Source of the DNA: Sipunculus nudus
Lineage: Eukaryota > Annelida > Sipuncula > Golfingiida > Sipunculidae
DNA: 64,000 nt
Assembly: GCA_026874595.1 (NCBI GenBank)
Contig: CM049308.1
Span: forward strand, 38,401,027-38,465,026
Direction of reading: 5' to 3'
Shown: positions 1-13,520 of the stretch, piece after piece
Layout of the letters: each line of letters starts with the position of its first letter
Numbering within the stretch: position 1 is the first letter of the stretch
Made by a program: the position numbers and the translations under genes
Notes under the pieces: model-generated
What the model was told of the DNA's origin: nothing
The model's input: only the letters and a program-made list of their open reading frames with translations
Databases searched by the model: none

Positions 1-960
1 TATTGATGTAAATGCCTCATCTAAAATGCTTCGAATGAAATATGATTCCATGTACCGATAGACGCGACGTAACTCAGCTCTAGCTCTTATCACTAAAGCC
101 CTGTAAAGTTCGTGTGGCGAATAGACAGCTCAACCTGCTTAGTAACATTCGCACTGAAATCATGCATGTTTTTAGAAAGTTCATTCATGGACCTACGTGT
201 CCTACGATATATCTCTGCTGTTCGAAAATACGGTCCATGGGCAAATTTAAGTGTATTGTAGACAATGTTGCATCGATTTTGTACTGTGTATTTGTTAGTG
301 TTCAAGTAACACATGCAAGTTTTGCCACTGTTGAGTTGCCAACACGCTGAACGTCGTGATCGTTTCAGTCAGCCGGTACATGAATAACAGTTTGACTGCG
401 TTCGTCGCGTTTGGACCTCAATATATCACGCTGATTGGCTGAGCTGGAGACACATTTTAAAACCTACTGCGATAAGCAATGGTCTGATAAACGGTGACAC
501 ACTGACTCACTGAGGCTGAGGGTTATATAAAGTGTTAAAAATCTTTCCGTTCTCAAATAGCCGAGGACCTAAACATATTAAGACTGATAAAATGGGAATA
601 TAAATAGCAAGCTGGAAGCTAGCGACAGCTTGTCACCCCAAACGTCGATTTTAGATGAACTGAAGACGATGGGGTGACAGTACAAGCTATTGGGTTCGCA
701 TCAATTCTAGTATGTGCAGATGTGCACGCCATTTCTGACACTACTTTTTCATTTTCATCCACTTCTCGAACTGTCATTTTCCTGAGTTAAGACAAAAAGT
801 GACGTTATTCTGTTGGGGAAAATAATAATTATTACATCCACGGTTGACTTACGTGTAAACGTGCAGCAGTTTTTAATTCCGAGGCTGGTTTTACTCGAAA
901 AACTCGTCTCCACGTCTGTCAGCGGGAGAATCATAACTTCCGGTAGGGGATTTCCAAACG
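1..960. other. Intergenic, no gene seen
   Basis: No supported coding sequence. Short open frames on both strands around 93-350 overlap each other, lack splice context and resemble no family I know. A TATATAAA-like run sits near 524-532 but no first exon can be tied to it. I searched here and on to 4837 for the missing first exon of the TMEM179-like gene (an ATG, a hydrophobic stretch and a phase-0 donor) and did not find it. Confidence 0.5.
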
Positions 961-964
961 GCTA

Positions 965-2556
965 TGCGTAAAACTCGGAAGTCCAAAGTCGGAAGCAAGG
1001 ACTTTTTTTAAAGCAATGATCGAAGCATAATTAAAATGCTACTACATCAATGGAAAGTACCTTTTTATTTTTATTGATAGAATAAGGTCTTTTTTATCAT
1101 CATGTAAAATAATCAAAGTTATCTACCCGAAGTTAATGACTATTTTTTGCTCGGAAATGCCCGGTTATGGTCCAAATGTGTAAAACTCGGAAGCCAGTAA
1201 TGGCAAATGCACTGGTCATCATATCGTCAGCAAACGTGTGAAGCATTTTCAATTTCTTCAGTATCATGTATTTTTCATAAATTCAATCTGTTTTGTAACA
1301 TTCATGATGCTGTTTTTTTAATAATATATTATATTGATATTTTATTTCATTTTGTAAAACAAGATTATTTTAACTCATCAATATTTTACGCTGTTACCGC
1401 ATTTTATGTTGATGGAAACATGAAAAAATAAAGGTTTTGATAATTTTTTTTATACATGTGCCCCTATAAAAATCACCCTGATAATATCATAGAGACTTAA
1501 ACAGAAAATTTGACAGAACCAAAAAACCGTCCAGTTAATGTTTTTACAAGTTGTTTCGAACAAAATATTTAATTTTAATGTATAAATTGAAAAACATTTT
1601 CCTCTTCCATTGACCAAAAAAAAAAATTCATCAGTATTATGAATCTCTTAGACTCTTATCTATTATGTAATACTTTTTATGCCAAATTATATTTTACATT
1701 TCATGGTCCGGTTGCATTTATATATATATTATATAAACAAAATTGTAATTTCTTATCGAGATCCTTGTAATCGTACAGTAATATGAAGTTGAAGGGTGCA
1801 CATTCTGGTTATATGCCCTTATCATGCAATCATTTGCAAACATACTTTAATATATTAATAAATATCCATATATTTGAAGTTGAAATGTGATGTTGAAACA
1901 TCAGGAGTGAAATTAATATAATATAAATATCGAGATTGATAAAGTTTGAAAGAAAGAGTCAAAAACTTGAAAAAGAATTAATTTTAGTTTTAAAAAAAAT
2001 ATTTGCTTAAATTCGTAAATCGATCAGATTATATAATAATACATGTATTAGTATGTTATATATTATCTGGACTTTTGTATCCCTTTTCTAAGATATAAAT
2101 GTAACATTTTTTTAAAATATTGTTGAACTCTAACATATTGAAAGACATTTCGTTTTTGCATATGATACATGTATGTTTGTTCCAGCGATGACCTTCTGGG
2201 ATATATTGAATTTTCATATTTGTTCAACGTATGGAAAATATATTACTATATTTTATTTTGAATGACATCGTAATTTATAACTGTATTTTTAATGCCGTAC
2301 AAGGGTTAATTATACCATATTAATTATGCAGTGGTGCATCCATAGAGGGCGAAAGCCCGTTCAGACGTAATATCTCTTAATTTTCATTTCTTTTCCAGAT
2401 TACTTTTTTTATTCCCTAGCAATTTCATTATTATATTTATTACTTTCCAATTCATAAATTGGTGATTTACTCCACTGAGAGAGCAAACAAATATGTACTA
2501 GTATAATGAGATAGGAAGTATTTCCGTTATCACACTTTACTCGATAATAACACCGA

Positions 2557-2610
<54 letters not shown>

Positions 2611-3030
2611 TTTACAAATAAAAAAATAAGAACTTATAGTTTTCCGATTATGTGTCATGTATTGCATCATACACTCATTATAAGCAGAATCATGCATAAG
2701 CAATTTTAATATATGCATGCAACTATAATTATAATGAAACTGCATTTTGGGCACAGTGCGTCTCTGTGACTTCCGAGTTATACACATTGGATAACATCCA
2801 AGCACTTCTGACTGACTTCCGAGATGGCTTCCGAGCACAAAATCTTCCAATACGTTCAGATTCAATATTAAACAATTGATAACTATTATTCTTCACAGAA
2901 TGATAAAAAAAAGATCTTATTCTATCGGGGAAAAAACAAAACGGTATAGAAGCGTTAGCATTTTGTATATGCTTTAAATTGCTTTCGTTGGTTTCCGGCT
3001 TCCGGCTTCCGACTTCCAAGTTTACATACA
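965..3030. repeat. Pair of diverged inverted repeats (arms about 965-1195 and 2757-3030)
   Basis: The left arm read on + and the right arm read on - share the same ordered blocks: GTAAAACTCGGAAGTC-like ends, AAAGCAAT, AAAATGCTA, GATAGAATAAGNTCTTTTTTATCAT, and an AATGTGTANAACTCGGAAG block. They are either the two arms of one foldback element of about 2 kb or two opposed copies of one dispersed repeat. No transposase frame lies between them, and the interior (1196-2756) is AT-rich and non-coding. Divergence is high, so arm limits are approximate. Confidence 0.6.
2559..2606. repeat. (AT)n microsatellite
   Basis: About 24 uninterrupted AT dinucleotides. The tract lies between the arms of the inverted-repeat pair. 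Confidence 0.95.
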
Positions 3031-3039
3031 CGACCGCGC

Positions 3040-4519
3040 CATGACACATTTAGTTTTGAATGAGAAGTACCGCTTCACGTGAATCGGTGCCACAGTGATG
3101 AAAGGAGGTAATAATTGTAATTATTTTTGTGTAACAACATTTTTTCTTCGATATTTAGCACATATAATACGACTATATAAGCCTGTGATGCCAAATAATA
3201 CCAGACAGCAAATATTTTGATCCAACCCTTAGAATGGGCGTTCTGTTGTGACTGCCATCATGACTCCAGGCCCTATCAGTTTTTTTTTCCGAAGGCCTGA
3301 GTGTCATGTTGTCATGGCTAGCTGGAAGCCCACAATAGGCGGTTACTGAATTAACCATGTTGGTTTTGAAAAAAAAAAGAATTCTGTGAAAGACCACTAT
3401 AATTACTCCTTACGTCACTGGGAAAGACCTTAGTTCAGCGAGGCGGTGATGTAATTAGTTATGTAAGTTGCCGCGTAGTAGCAGTACCGGCACTAAGTGC
3501 GACACAGTGAGAGCAGTTTGATATCTCTGTCAGAGCCATTTCATTGAATGGGCCAGTCTACATAAATATTTGCAATAACATATGTAATATTTCACGTATA
3601 TAGCTTATTTTAGGCCGAATATAAAAGTGTCCCAGTAAACTCAGACTGACACATAGACTTCTTATATCTAGTTCGATAGTTTTATACGCTGTCAAATGAA
3701 TGAATGAATGAATATTTTATTCAGAAATCTATATAGTTCCATATGTCCATATTATCACATGTAGTTAAACAAAATATTCATCAATATTAAAAAACTGAAT
3801 AAATAACATTACAAAAACAAAACAAACAAAAAAGAAAAAAAAGGAAACAACAGTATGATAATATGATATAATATATGATACATGCATACCAAAATGTCAA
3901 CAAAAGAAAATCATCATGTAGCGGTCACTACAACCATATAAATATATACACGTAAGATTAGTAAATATGAAAGTTAATAAATACACATATATGCATGTAC
4001 ATACATATATACACTCAAACAAATATATATACATATGTATTTAAATATTTATAAACCATTTTATACGCTGTTATGGTTTGTGTGTGAGCAAACATAGTCC
4101 ACGTGTCTGTTTTTCCAAAACAAGACTGCATGACCAGAGGTCCGATCATGTGCGTGCGCAGCAAATCCAAAAACAAGAGAAGAAACACAGAAGAAACATC
4201 GATAAAAGCTTGAAAAATTTATATTTGTGAAGTGGCATCGAATGACTACCAGATGGCGTGTGCGCGATGCTATATGTTTTTTCCGCTTATTTTTACTTGT
4301 TTACAAGAACGAAATGTCAACTGAAACTATAATGCCTTTAGAAAAAAAAACATTATATTTCATGTATGGTTAACATTCCTGGTATGTGAATAGACTCCTT
4401 TAAAGGAGGTGCGAGTGTGGTAGGAGATTATAACAGGCAGGTTGGAACTTCTCTTTATCTTCTTTCATGTTTCTTCTCGTTATATAAGAGTTGTCGCCCA
4501 GGTGCAAGATCGGAACTCT

Positions 4520-4570
<51 letters not shown>

Positions 4571-4837
4571 CACACACATACATACACACATAAAACAATA
4601 CTCTTATTTAATAAAAGGTCGAATTCAATTCTTTACGCGACATAGCGAAGCGGTATGAGGAAAATACATAATATTAGATTAATACAACAATAGAATTATA
4701 TTTTCATGGTTTACGTCTCCGTGCCGGGTTGGTTTTGTTTGGAAATATTTGTTTACAGCCAAAATGAACTAATGATGTGAGAGAATTCATATGTGATTTC
4801 AATTGAAAATAAAGTTTCCTGTCTTCTCTCTTGTTAG
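3040..4837. other. Non-coding stretch upstream of the TMEM179-like exons
   Basis: No exon recognised. It holds a short AATG tetranucleotide run near 3695-3712 followed by A-rich DNA, which resembles the tail of a retroposed element, and a CT microsatellite. The last bases (about 4815-4837) form a pyrimidine-rich splice acceptor, so the 3' part is probably intron of the TMEM179-like gene. Confidence 0.5.
4523..4567. repeat. (CT)n microsatellite followed by CA-rich run
   Basis: About 22 CT dinucleotides, followed directly by a CACACATACATACACACA run to about 4590. Open frames across it on both strands are artefacts of the simple repeat. Confidence 0.95.
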
Positions 4838-5169
4838 CGGAAGATGTCGTCAAAATGCGTTTTGTACGGTGACGTTTTCGTCTTGAGCAGCGTGTGGGGG
4901 ACAGAGTACTACGTCCAGTTCGGCAGCTCTCACACGTGTAACAGTATCGTTGCTGTGCATCTCCTTCTTAACGTTGTCCTGGCAACCTTCATCTTATTCT
5001 GGTACTGCGTCGATGTGATAAATAAGCTGGACCTGGACCTGGACGCTGAGGACCCCCAAGAAAGCCCTGCAGCCGAGGAAATCGAGGGTCCAGAAGCCAT
5101 TGAGGGAGGTGAGGACATTGAAGAAATACAGATGATACCCGTAGGAAGTGAGGACACCGGCGAAGTAAA
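4838..5169 (+). CDS. TMEM179: TMEM179-like coding exon (second membrane segment and acidic loop)
   Basis: The acceptor is the pyrimidine-rich run ending TTGTTAG at 4831-4837; the donor is AAA|GTGAGT at 5170. The exon encodes the extracytosolic KCVLYG block, a hydrophobic segment at residues 35-57, and then a Leu-Asp repeat and Glu-rich loop. It starts in phase 0 and leaves two bases for the next exon. It could be read as a first exon starting at ATG 4844, but the strong acceptor six bases upstream argues for an internal exon. Confidence 0.8.
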
Positions 5170-6286
5170 GTGAGTTGGCTGATGTATGGATATAATGATT
5201 TACATAGAACACCACCCCAGGAGTATGACCTTGCTGACAGCTACACTAGACGGCGCCACTATCAATCCTCCACAATGGTAGATTTGGTTCATAGCCTTAC
5301 CCATACAATTGGTTATCGAATATTATTTAAAAAAAACAGATGAGAGAAAATTATTAAACAGTACATTTTCTCTTAAACCAAAATCTTTAAGCCAGACACA
5401 GGCCTTTGCATGGAATCAAACAATTATATATAAAACCACTGTGTTAGTAAAAAAGAGTAAACGTAAGAAACGAGGGATAGAGGGCTATCAACAACCATTA
5501 GTGTAAACTATTCATTTCCGACTTAAAGACAGAAATACGCGGACTAAGCTCTTGCATGCACATAGTGAATAAAAAAAAAGTTACTATGTATCAAGCTATA
5601 TCATAAATGTCCAACTGTGAATTTGTTTTTATCCTTTTTGCTCCCATAGTTAGATTTTGGCTGTTACAAACGAAAGGTTCAAAGAGCCTAGTGGAGAAGT
5701 GGTAATATCTATTATTCTTTCCAGCAAGTGCCCATACTTTCAGACATAGTGATCATTCAGCAGAAATGTTGTCCCAATGGAGTCTAAACGTCTGTATTAA
5801 TTATAACATGTAGGGATTCATAGGTATCTTCAATGCTACATAAGGCATATGTACCCAAACGTCTGGCCAACGATCCGTAGGTAAACTCTCAATGGACTTA
5901 CCTGTAACCTTGTCCATGACAATGAGGTCTAGCGGTGATTACTAAAGCTGGTTTCCAGTTTGTCGTCACCGGCTTATAATTATTCGTAATAAGCAAACCA
6001 TCCCAACAACGCTCTTCGAAGGGACATGTTCATTAATGAGGGCTGTATATCACGAATAATAATGGGCCGACTAATTACGAGCCGATAAACATGAGAAAAA
6101 AAGATCAAATACCCTGAATCCAGGTAACCAAGAAAGTTGTTCTATTCACTATTATATAACGGCTTTAACCATGGTATTTGATTGCTTACACTACATGAGG
6201 GGTATCACCAATTCTGGTTACAAGTCCGGTTGGTAAGTTTTTCATGGTTCCAGATCTCAAACGGACATTAAACCTTTCTTTATTCG

Positions 6287-6333
<47 letters not shown>

Positions 6334-6403
6334 TATACATTATAGTTGGCATTGGGAATAAATTAACGTGTGCATCCATGTATGTAACATCTCCATTCTG
6401 TAG

Positions 6404-6463
<60 letters not shown>

Positions 6464-7891
6464 TGTATAACTTTTTACCTGCGCTTGTCGAGACTCATTT
6501 AAATTTCCTGTTGCTAAGGTAACGCCATCATTTAGAATGACTCGGCTGTATAACAGATTAAAACTCGTATTTATCGTAGCAGGCCGCTTAAGTATTTTAC
6601 TAAAGCAAGTTAATATCACTTCTTTAAGTTATAATCTCGTACATTTAAGTATCAACATGACCTTCTTATCTAGACAACTTCTCCCATTAAATCTCCGGGG
6701 TGTCTGTATTATATTTAGCTCAGCTGACTGTGAGTCATCTGAGCTATAGCGATCACCCTTGTCCGTTTGTCTGTCCGGCCGTCTGTCTGTTTACAGAACA
6801 CAAATCATAATCGTGAGAACTCGAAACTTCCAATTTCACATCCAGGAACTCCTGAACAAATCTCCTTAGAACCCTACATTTAGGTCGTGTCACCAATATT
6901 CTGCGAGCTACGGGCCAAAAACATCGATTTTCGCACCGTCACAGCCATGCCATACAGGTCACAAATCGTGAATCTTGGACCTAGAAAGTTATTGCTTAAG
7001 GTCTCCTTGAAACCTGATAAGTCAGTTGGGTACAAATTTATAACAGTTAGATCTAAATAGCCTAAGTATATATGGAGTTCCTGGTAACATTTTGATTTAA
7101 ACCTAAATAAGTGTAAGGTCACTGTAACCTATTTTGAAACATGATTCGGAGAAGTCCATCTTCCCACTGTTTAAGGTTTCTTAAGTTTATTAATAAATAT
7201 GTTGTATTAGATCATAAAATCAATAAATAATGCATGACCTGCGTGTATGTCAAATACAGCTGAGACTCATTGCCCATGGGCCAAACATCTATGACATGGT
7301 CATATATGTCTGGTTTATTGGTTTGGAAGCACATGCCGATTAAGACATTGTCTCTCCGCAAATTGGCTCCCTTTAGAAATATGGTTGTGTTTTGAATAAC
7401 GGTTTGATAAAGCGCTTGCCATTTCAGTCTCTTGTTTTGTTATGTCTTGCTTGTGCCAAGCTCCGCTTGGTTACAAAATTTAGTCATATTCCTCTAAAAT
7501 GCAAATGTCTGGCCCATGAACATTCATATTGATATGCAGGACCAACTTTATATTGCCCCTTTTCAAGTATTTATTAGCGTTCAGCATTAAAATTGTGCAA
7601 TATCTTGCGGTACTGCTCATCTAAAGAAAATGGTTCAGTAATAAGGTAAACGTCATATTAGCAGACAATACAGGAAAACAGAGGCAACTTTCATAAACAG
7701 ATGTTTAATACAGTGGTCAGATTATCAGTTCGAATCCTATAAGCACACTGCTTTAGATTATTATTTTTCCTCATATATGTTTTAAGTTCGGCCCTAGCGG
7801 AGGTAATGGTTCTGTATTCATCTCATCTTGTTAAACGAGCGATTTGTCCTTATGTGATTTCGAAAACTAGGCGTGTATATTTTAACAAGTC

Positions 7892-7939
<48 letters not shown>

Positions 7940-8138
7940 CCCATTATATACCCCAGTAGTGAATCCTCGATAATGTGGAAACCCTCCGGACTGGGCCAAA
8001 CTGCCCACTTCATTGAGGTGCCCACTATACGGAGGTGAAAACATAAATGATAAGAATGAGACAAATTGGGCCTGTCAAAAATTGCCCACATTATAGAGGT
8101 GTCCACTTTATGGAGGTGCCCACTAGGAGAGGTTCCAT

Positions 8139-8169
<31 letters not shown>

Positions 8170-9638
8170 TCTGTGGCGGGCAGCCTGTGTTTTTTAACAC
8201 GTTCATTTCTTTTTTTTTCTTTCAGAACATCTGATAAGAAAAAAACGAACAGGTAAGAAAAACAGAGAGAAAACGCATCAACACGTCTGTAACCTAAGTA
8301 GCTTTCTTGTACATGTCGTTATAACATTTGCAAATAATAATCTGCCAAAGAGTAGTCAATTTATGTTACGTCCTTCATGATATGCAAAGCGGCTGCAAAC
8401 AGGTGACTAACTTGCCAATTCTGTGGTGCAAGTTGTTTGTATAAAAAGACGAACTATGCAGCATTTGGAAAAAAAATCGTTAATAAACCCTAGAAACATT
8501 GTAGTGGCTATATTGTTCCACGGTATGGTGCAAACTGAAATTTAGCAATATTTTCATAAAATTCGTGATTAATTCTAAATTATATGCTTCATTGAAGGAA
8601 TAGAGTATAAGCGTAATTAACTGTTATTAAATTAAATCCATACCTTGCAAAATATATGTAATACAAAAAAATCAATAACTGGGTAAACATTTTTTTACGA
8701 CAGCTCAACCACATTTATTAAAGTCAAGGTCAATGTAACATAATCAAAGAAGTACACTTCGGAGCTCCCGATTGGTTGTTTAGGGTCATAAATATCCTAA
8801 AAATGTAACTGCCAACGTTGGGTTGTCCAACATATGAGACGCAATGTCACTTTTCCACCAGGTTCACCACCGTCGGAACAAAATTTTTAGTTGTGCTGGC
8901 ATTATCCCTAGGTGACTTCACGTAAATATGACATACTTGTATTTTAAAACCAACATGGCTTTCATGCCTAGGGCGCCATCTTTATAAACAGAGTAATATG
9001 CGCCTAATACCAAAAAGGATTTTGCATCTGGCGCAGTTTTGTTGCCTTTAATTGTGCATGCGATAATTATTTATAGTCCACATAATGCAAGCACGCTTAT
9101 TCAGTGTCACCTTAGCGCCTTTTAGGCCCTCTGACATTAGATCTGGTCTACGACCAGCGGCTTAGCGTCAGAGTGCTTTTACATATTGCAGCGAGGACCG
9201 CACTGTAAGGATGGATATATTTTTGTAATTGTTGACAGAGCCTCATGGTCTACAAGTACGCTGTCACTTGACATAAACCAGACCAATCTTTAGCTTCTTT
9301 AGTATACTGTGTAACAACACTTACCGTCTGCCGGAACATTCTGTTTTAAATCAACATATTGGTAAATCACTTTGCATATTTGTTGAATTTTTTCCTGGAT
9401 GAATACAATTATGGCTCGCACCGGTTACTGAACGATATCCAAAGCCGACTAGTACACGATATAGTAAAGGACCTGGTACCATAAAGGCATAATTTCAGTT
9501 TGGTTTGCAAACGTTTGAGTTCACGTCTATTCATTTTTGCTAATTCATCACTCGTAGCTTACTGTGAAGATTATCGGCCGTTTAACTTACCATACATGGT
9601 ATTAAATCTCCCTTTAATATATATGGGATAAAATCTCG

Positions 9639-9700
<62 letters not shown>

Positions 9701-12700
9701 TCGTGTATGCAAACTATGATCCTGCTGAAAATGTCGACTATAGGGGCAATGATATTTTGCAATATTTGATATTTAATCTGTTAAGCATGAGTAAAATGTC
9801 TATGACACATAATCGCTTTGGGCGGGGATGCCACCACACACAAATATATCATTTCCAAAAGATTTGTATGTATAAGGTGCAGAGAAAACACGGACTGCAT
9901 GTTCAGTTGGACACGATGAGGTCGCAGATCGCACATTCCGGTAGGCATATAGGTCACAATAATTTATGTTCCCGAGTGGCACATTAATTTAACCTGTGAC
10001 ATCTAGCGATAAATCTGTCTCCTCCCATGTCATTTTCACATGTAACCAAACGCACGTTAACATGAATGCTGTCCATTCACTCTGCTGCAAATAAAGGGAG
10101 AGTGCCTCGATGTTGCTTTACACATTCTGTCCTTGTGCTCTTTTTGAAAATAATAAAAAATGCGTTCTGGTCTGAATAGCAAAAGATCACTTTTCTTTTG
10201 ACATGTTAATTTTGCAGGCATCGCACACAAGTATCTTCGTGGCATACAAACCTGGATCGAGGGTTTAAAAATCGGTAAATAGATAGATATAAGATTTTCT
10301 TTGTTTGCACTTATTAGGTTTCTGCCAAGCAAAATTAGTTGTGTTGATGCACGAATTAAACACCTCTAATATTGTTGGAAAAAAAATTTTTCTTCATACA
10401 CGTGCACACGGTTTCTTGCACGATATCTGAGTGTTTGTGTAAGCTCCGTTTGTTTTAGTTAAGGAACTTATCCCGATGTTTGAATAAAAATAATCAAATG
10501 AGTTTTTTAAATAAAAACAGGCAGGAAAATTCCCATTCAATCCAGCACAGGCTGCTCATTTTGTTCATATTCACATGTTTGTAACATGTGTGTGCCCGCT
10601 AAAATAATCAAAACACATTCAACGAGGACATCTGGCCGACAAACCAGACGAATTTACTGATTGCATTAAGAAAGTAATGAACTCTTGCATATACGCAACC
10701 ATCCATCTTAAGTTAAACGGCTTTTCTGTTGGTCAACTTGGGCGCATGCACGGTGTTTACTAAAAGTTTGTTGACAAATAAGCTTACACATCCATCACAG
10801 GCACATTATAAGAACTTTTCCTAACAAGAAATACCTAAAGTTCATTTATCTGTACACCGAGTATCCCAGAAACCACATATATTCTACAGATAAGGCAAAT
10901 GAATAGCTGGATTTAATTGGCATTCTTCCATATTTCTATAGGTTTTACTTATGACACTTCTATTGGGTTTGCCCTTATCAGGGGCGTTTCCATGATGTAG
11001 GAAAAGGAAGGGTCCAACCCAGGAGTACTACTTACCAAAACTAAAAAAAAGTCTCTACAATACTAATTACGATACATTCAATATGTACTAATATTTACTC
11101 ATTTGATTACGATTACTATCACTGGGATTAAATTACTTCTTCTTTTAATTGCGATATTTCATTTGCATATAAATATATGTTAAATACAATATCTGAAACA
11201 GGTATGTGTTTTTATATTTTTTATGATATCAGAAACCGGAAATTCTTAACACTTTTGATGTTTATAACAAATTATCAGGGATTTTTCAATAAAAAATGAA
11301 TTCCATACTGATAGTCATATTAAAGCCTTACTAATATCTCTCTTAAAAACATGTACGGGTGGTGGTGACAAAGGATTTTTTCGTTTTATATTTGAACCCA
11401 TTATTCATGCATTATGAGGCAATTTCTAACATTTATCTGGCAATAGAGTTTGAACTGGGAGTGCTCAGTCTGGTCAGGCTGTTGCTGCAGATTAAGTCAT
11501 ATTACTAGAAAGGCAAGCCTCCGCCCTGTGGAAGTCCCTATTATGGGATGCTCCCAAAACCGTATTTGCCTTCACTTATTCAATCTATATTTAAGGCACA
11601 TTCGTGCATGAGTGACTGTACATTTGCGAATACTCCTTGATGACGTTTCTGAATCCGGATTATATGCTTGATCCACTCCAAAATTTATTCAATTCTTCAT
11701 TGGCTCGAAATGGCCAGAAATCAAACACAAAGATACGAACCCCCCCCCCCCCCCCCCCACACACACACACGAACGGCGATGAACGCATATACCCTCCTGG
11801 CGGAGGCGATAAGGTGGGTTGGATAAGCTTTCCTTCTGTCTTCTTCCTAGTAACATTTATGCAGATACGAATCAACATATTGATTCCTATTTATTTGCGA
11901 AATTTGATTGGTCTCAGTTAAACACCACCTGATGGTTCTAGTAAACCCAGGAAATTTCAATTGTTTACTCATGTTAACTTTATCTAAGTCAACATAAACA
12001 GTGTTTGGACAGCGCAGTGTATTTGATTTTATTTTGATTTCAGAATTACGGACTATGTGAAGTTCACCAAGGTGGTATTCCGTTTACAGATCGTGGTGTT
12101 CATCATCAATCTCCTGTTTAATGTCATGCAGACCACTGGCTTCTCAATATTCTGCCGCAACGTCATCAACACTGGATTTGAATCGTAAGTTTATCTCTCC
12201 TAGTCCAAAGAAAGTTTGGGCAACTGGAATGGTTTCCTGCCATGTTGCATTTAGAATGGCTCCCTGTCAAATTAATTTTGACTGGTTCTCTGACCAGATA
12301 TTTTAGACTGGTCCCATGACAAGGTTTGAGACTGATTTCCTGCCAGTTTTATTGGAAAATACAATGTACAGGAAAGATGGGAAACTGTGGAGAAAAGGGC
12401 TTAAAGTTTAATACCGACAGGGATGCTAGTTCAGCTTGTATCTTAAATTCTATCACACATGCTCTTACAAAGTCACGGATGCCGTTATGGCTTGTAACTA
12501 TGACAGCAAAGTCGAACACAGTTGCAAAAATATAATTTTAAATAGTATAGATGAAGGGGTTGTGGAGCGCCACCGTGTGTCTGTGTAAGAGACTATAATC
12601 TGATATCACCAACGGTGTCATTCGTATGGGACTTCACACTTTGCCTTTCTGGTATACTTACAGCGATAATGGTCGATAATAATAAACAAGTTATTCACGG

Positions 12701-13447
12701 TTCCTCGTGTTATATGGATTTGACAGTTAATTGTTATTAGTTATTTCTATGAAACACCGTGTAAAGGTTGTTCCATACTTAATAGCGTTTACATAGAAAA
12801 CAAAATCCAGAAGTGGACCAGGATGTTTTTTCCAATGAAAATGTAAATTTGAAGAACGTGCACGTGTGGAAAACATAATATTTGAGCTTATATTGTTATG
12901 AATAACTAATGGATTAAATAAATCTATTGTCACTTTTTTTACCAATTGTCGAGTGTAAAATAGGGGCATACCCCCCCCCCCCCATAAAAAAAAAGGAATT
13001 TCCGAAACTGAAATGTTTTCCTCCGTAATGAGAACCAAGTTCTTGGTAATCCTTTCAATTAACCCAGGCGCATTATTCCGGCCAGTTCTTTGCCGTACCG
13101 TTTCTATAGCCACACAATTATCACTGCCATTGGAATCATGATTTAATTGGTATGGTCTTTCTACCAACTCTGATTGAATCATTCTGTACAAATATTTCAA
13201 GCCCCACACGTAGGCTTTGTGACGTCACACTGTGTGGCCTGGTTGTCTTCCAACCCCTGTGGTACTGCTCCAACACATCCTTCACTGTCTCTGACATACA
13301 TACGTGCATAAATATATATATGAGATTGTGTATGAGTAAATGTTTGTTCGGCAGGGTTTGTGTGTTTTCAAAAGTCTTCTTCACAAATTGTTGTTATTAC
13401 AATGAAACCTGTAAAATAAGACCAACCGTGGGGACAGTTAAAAGTTC

Positions 13448-13520
<73 letters not shown>

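Larger units (their letters stand above)
5170..8225 (+). other. Intron of the TMEM179-like gene
   Basis: No coding sequence. It holds AT microsatellites at 6293-6328, 6404-6461 and 7893-7938, a GT run near 8154-8170 and a dispersed repeat at about 6716-7130. A short near-palindromic duplicated phrase around 7970-8130 (CCCACT..ATAGAGGTG/GGAGGTGCCCAC) recurs in both orientations. Confidence 0.7.
8253..12043 (+). other. Intron of the TMEM179-like gene
   Basis: No exon recognised. It holds a (GA)n tract at 9641-9697, a remnant of the CAGGGGCGGATCC-type element near 10978-11035, and a C run joined to an AC run at 11740-11770. Confidence 0.7.

Noticed and set aside
2530-3049. Overlapping - strand open frames
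   Set aside because: One runs into the AT microsatellite and both overlap the inverted-repeat arm; no coding signature.
7725-7740. Second B-box-like phrase (AGTTCGAATCC)
   Set aside because: No stem partners and no A box upstream; a chance match is likely.
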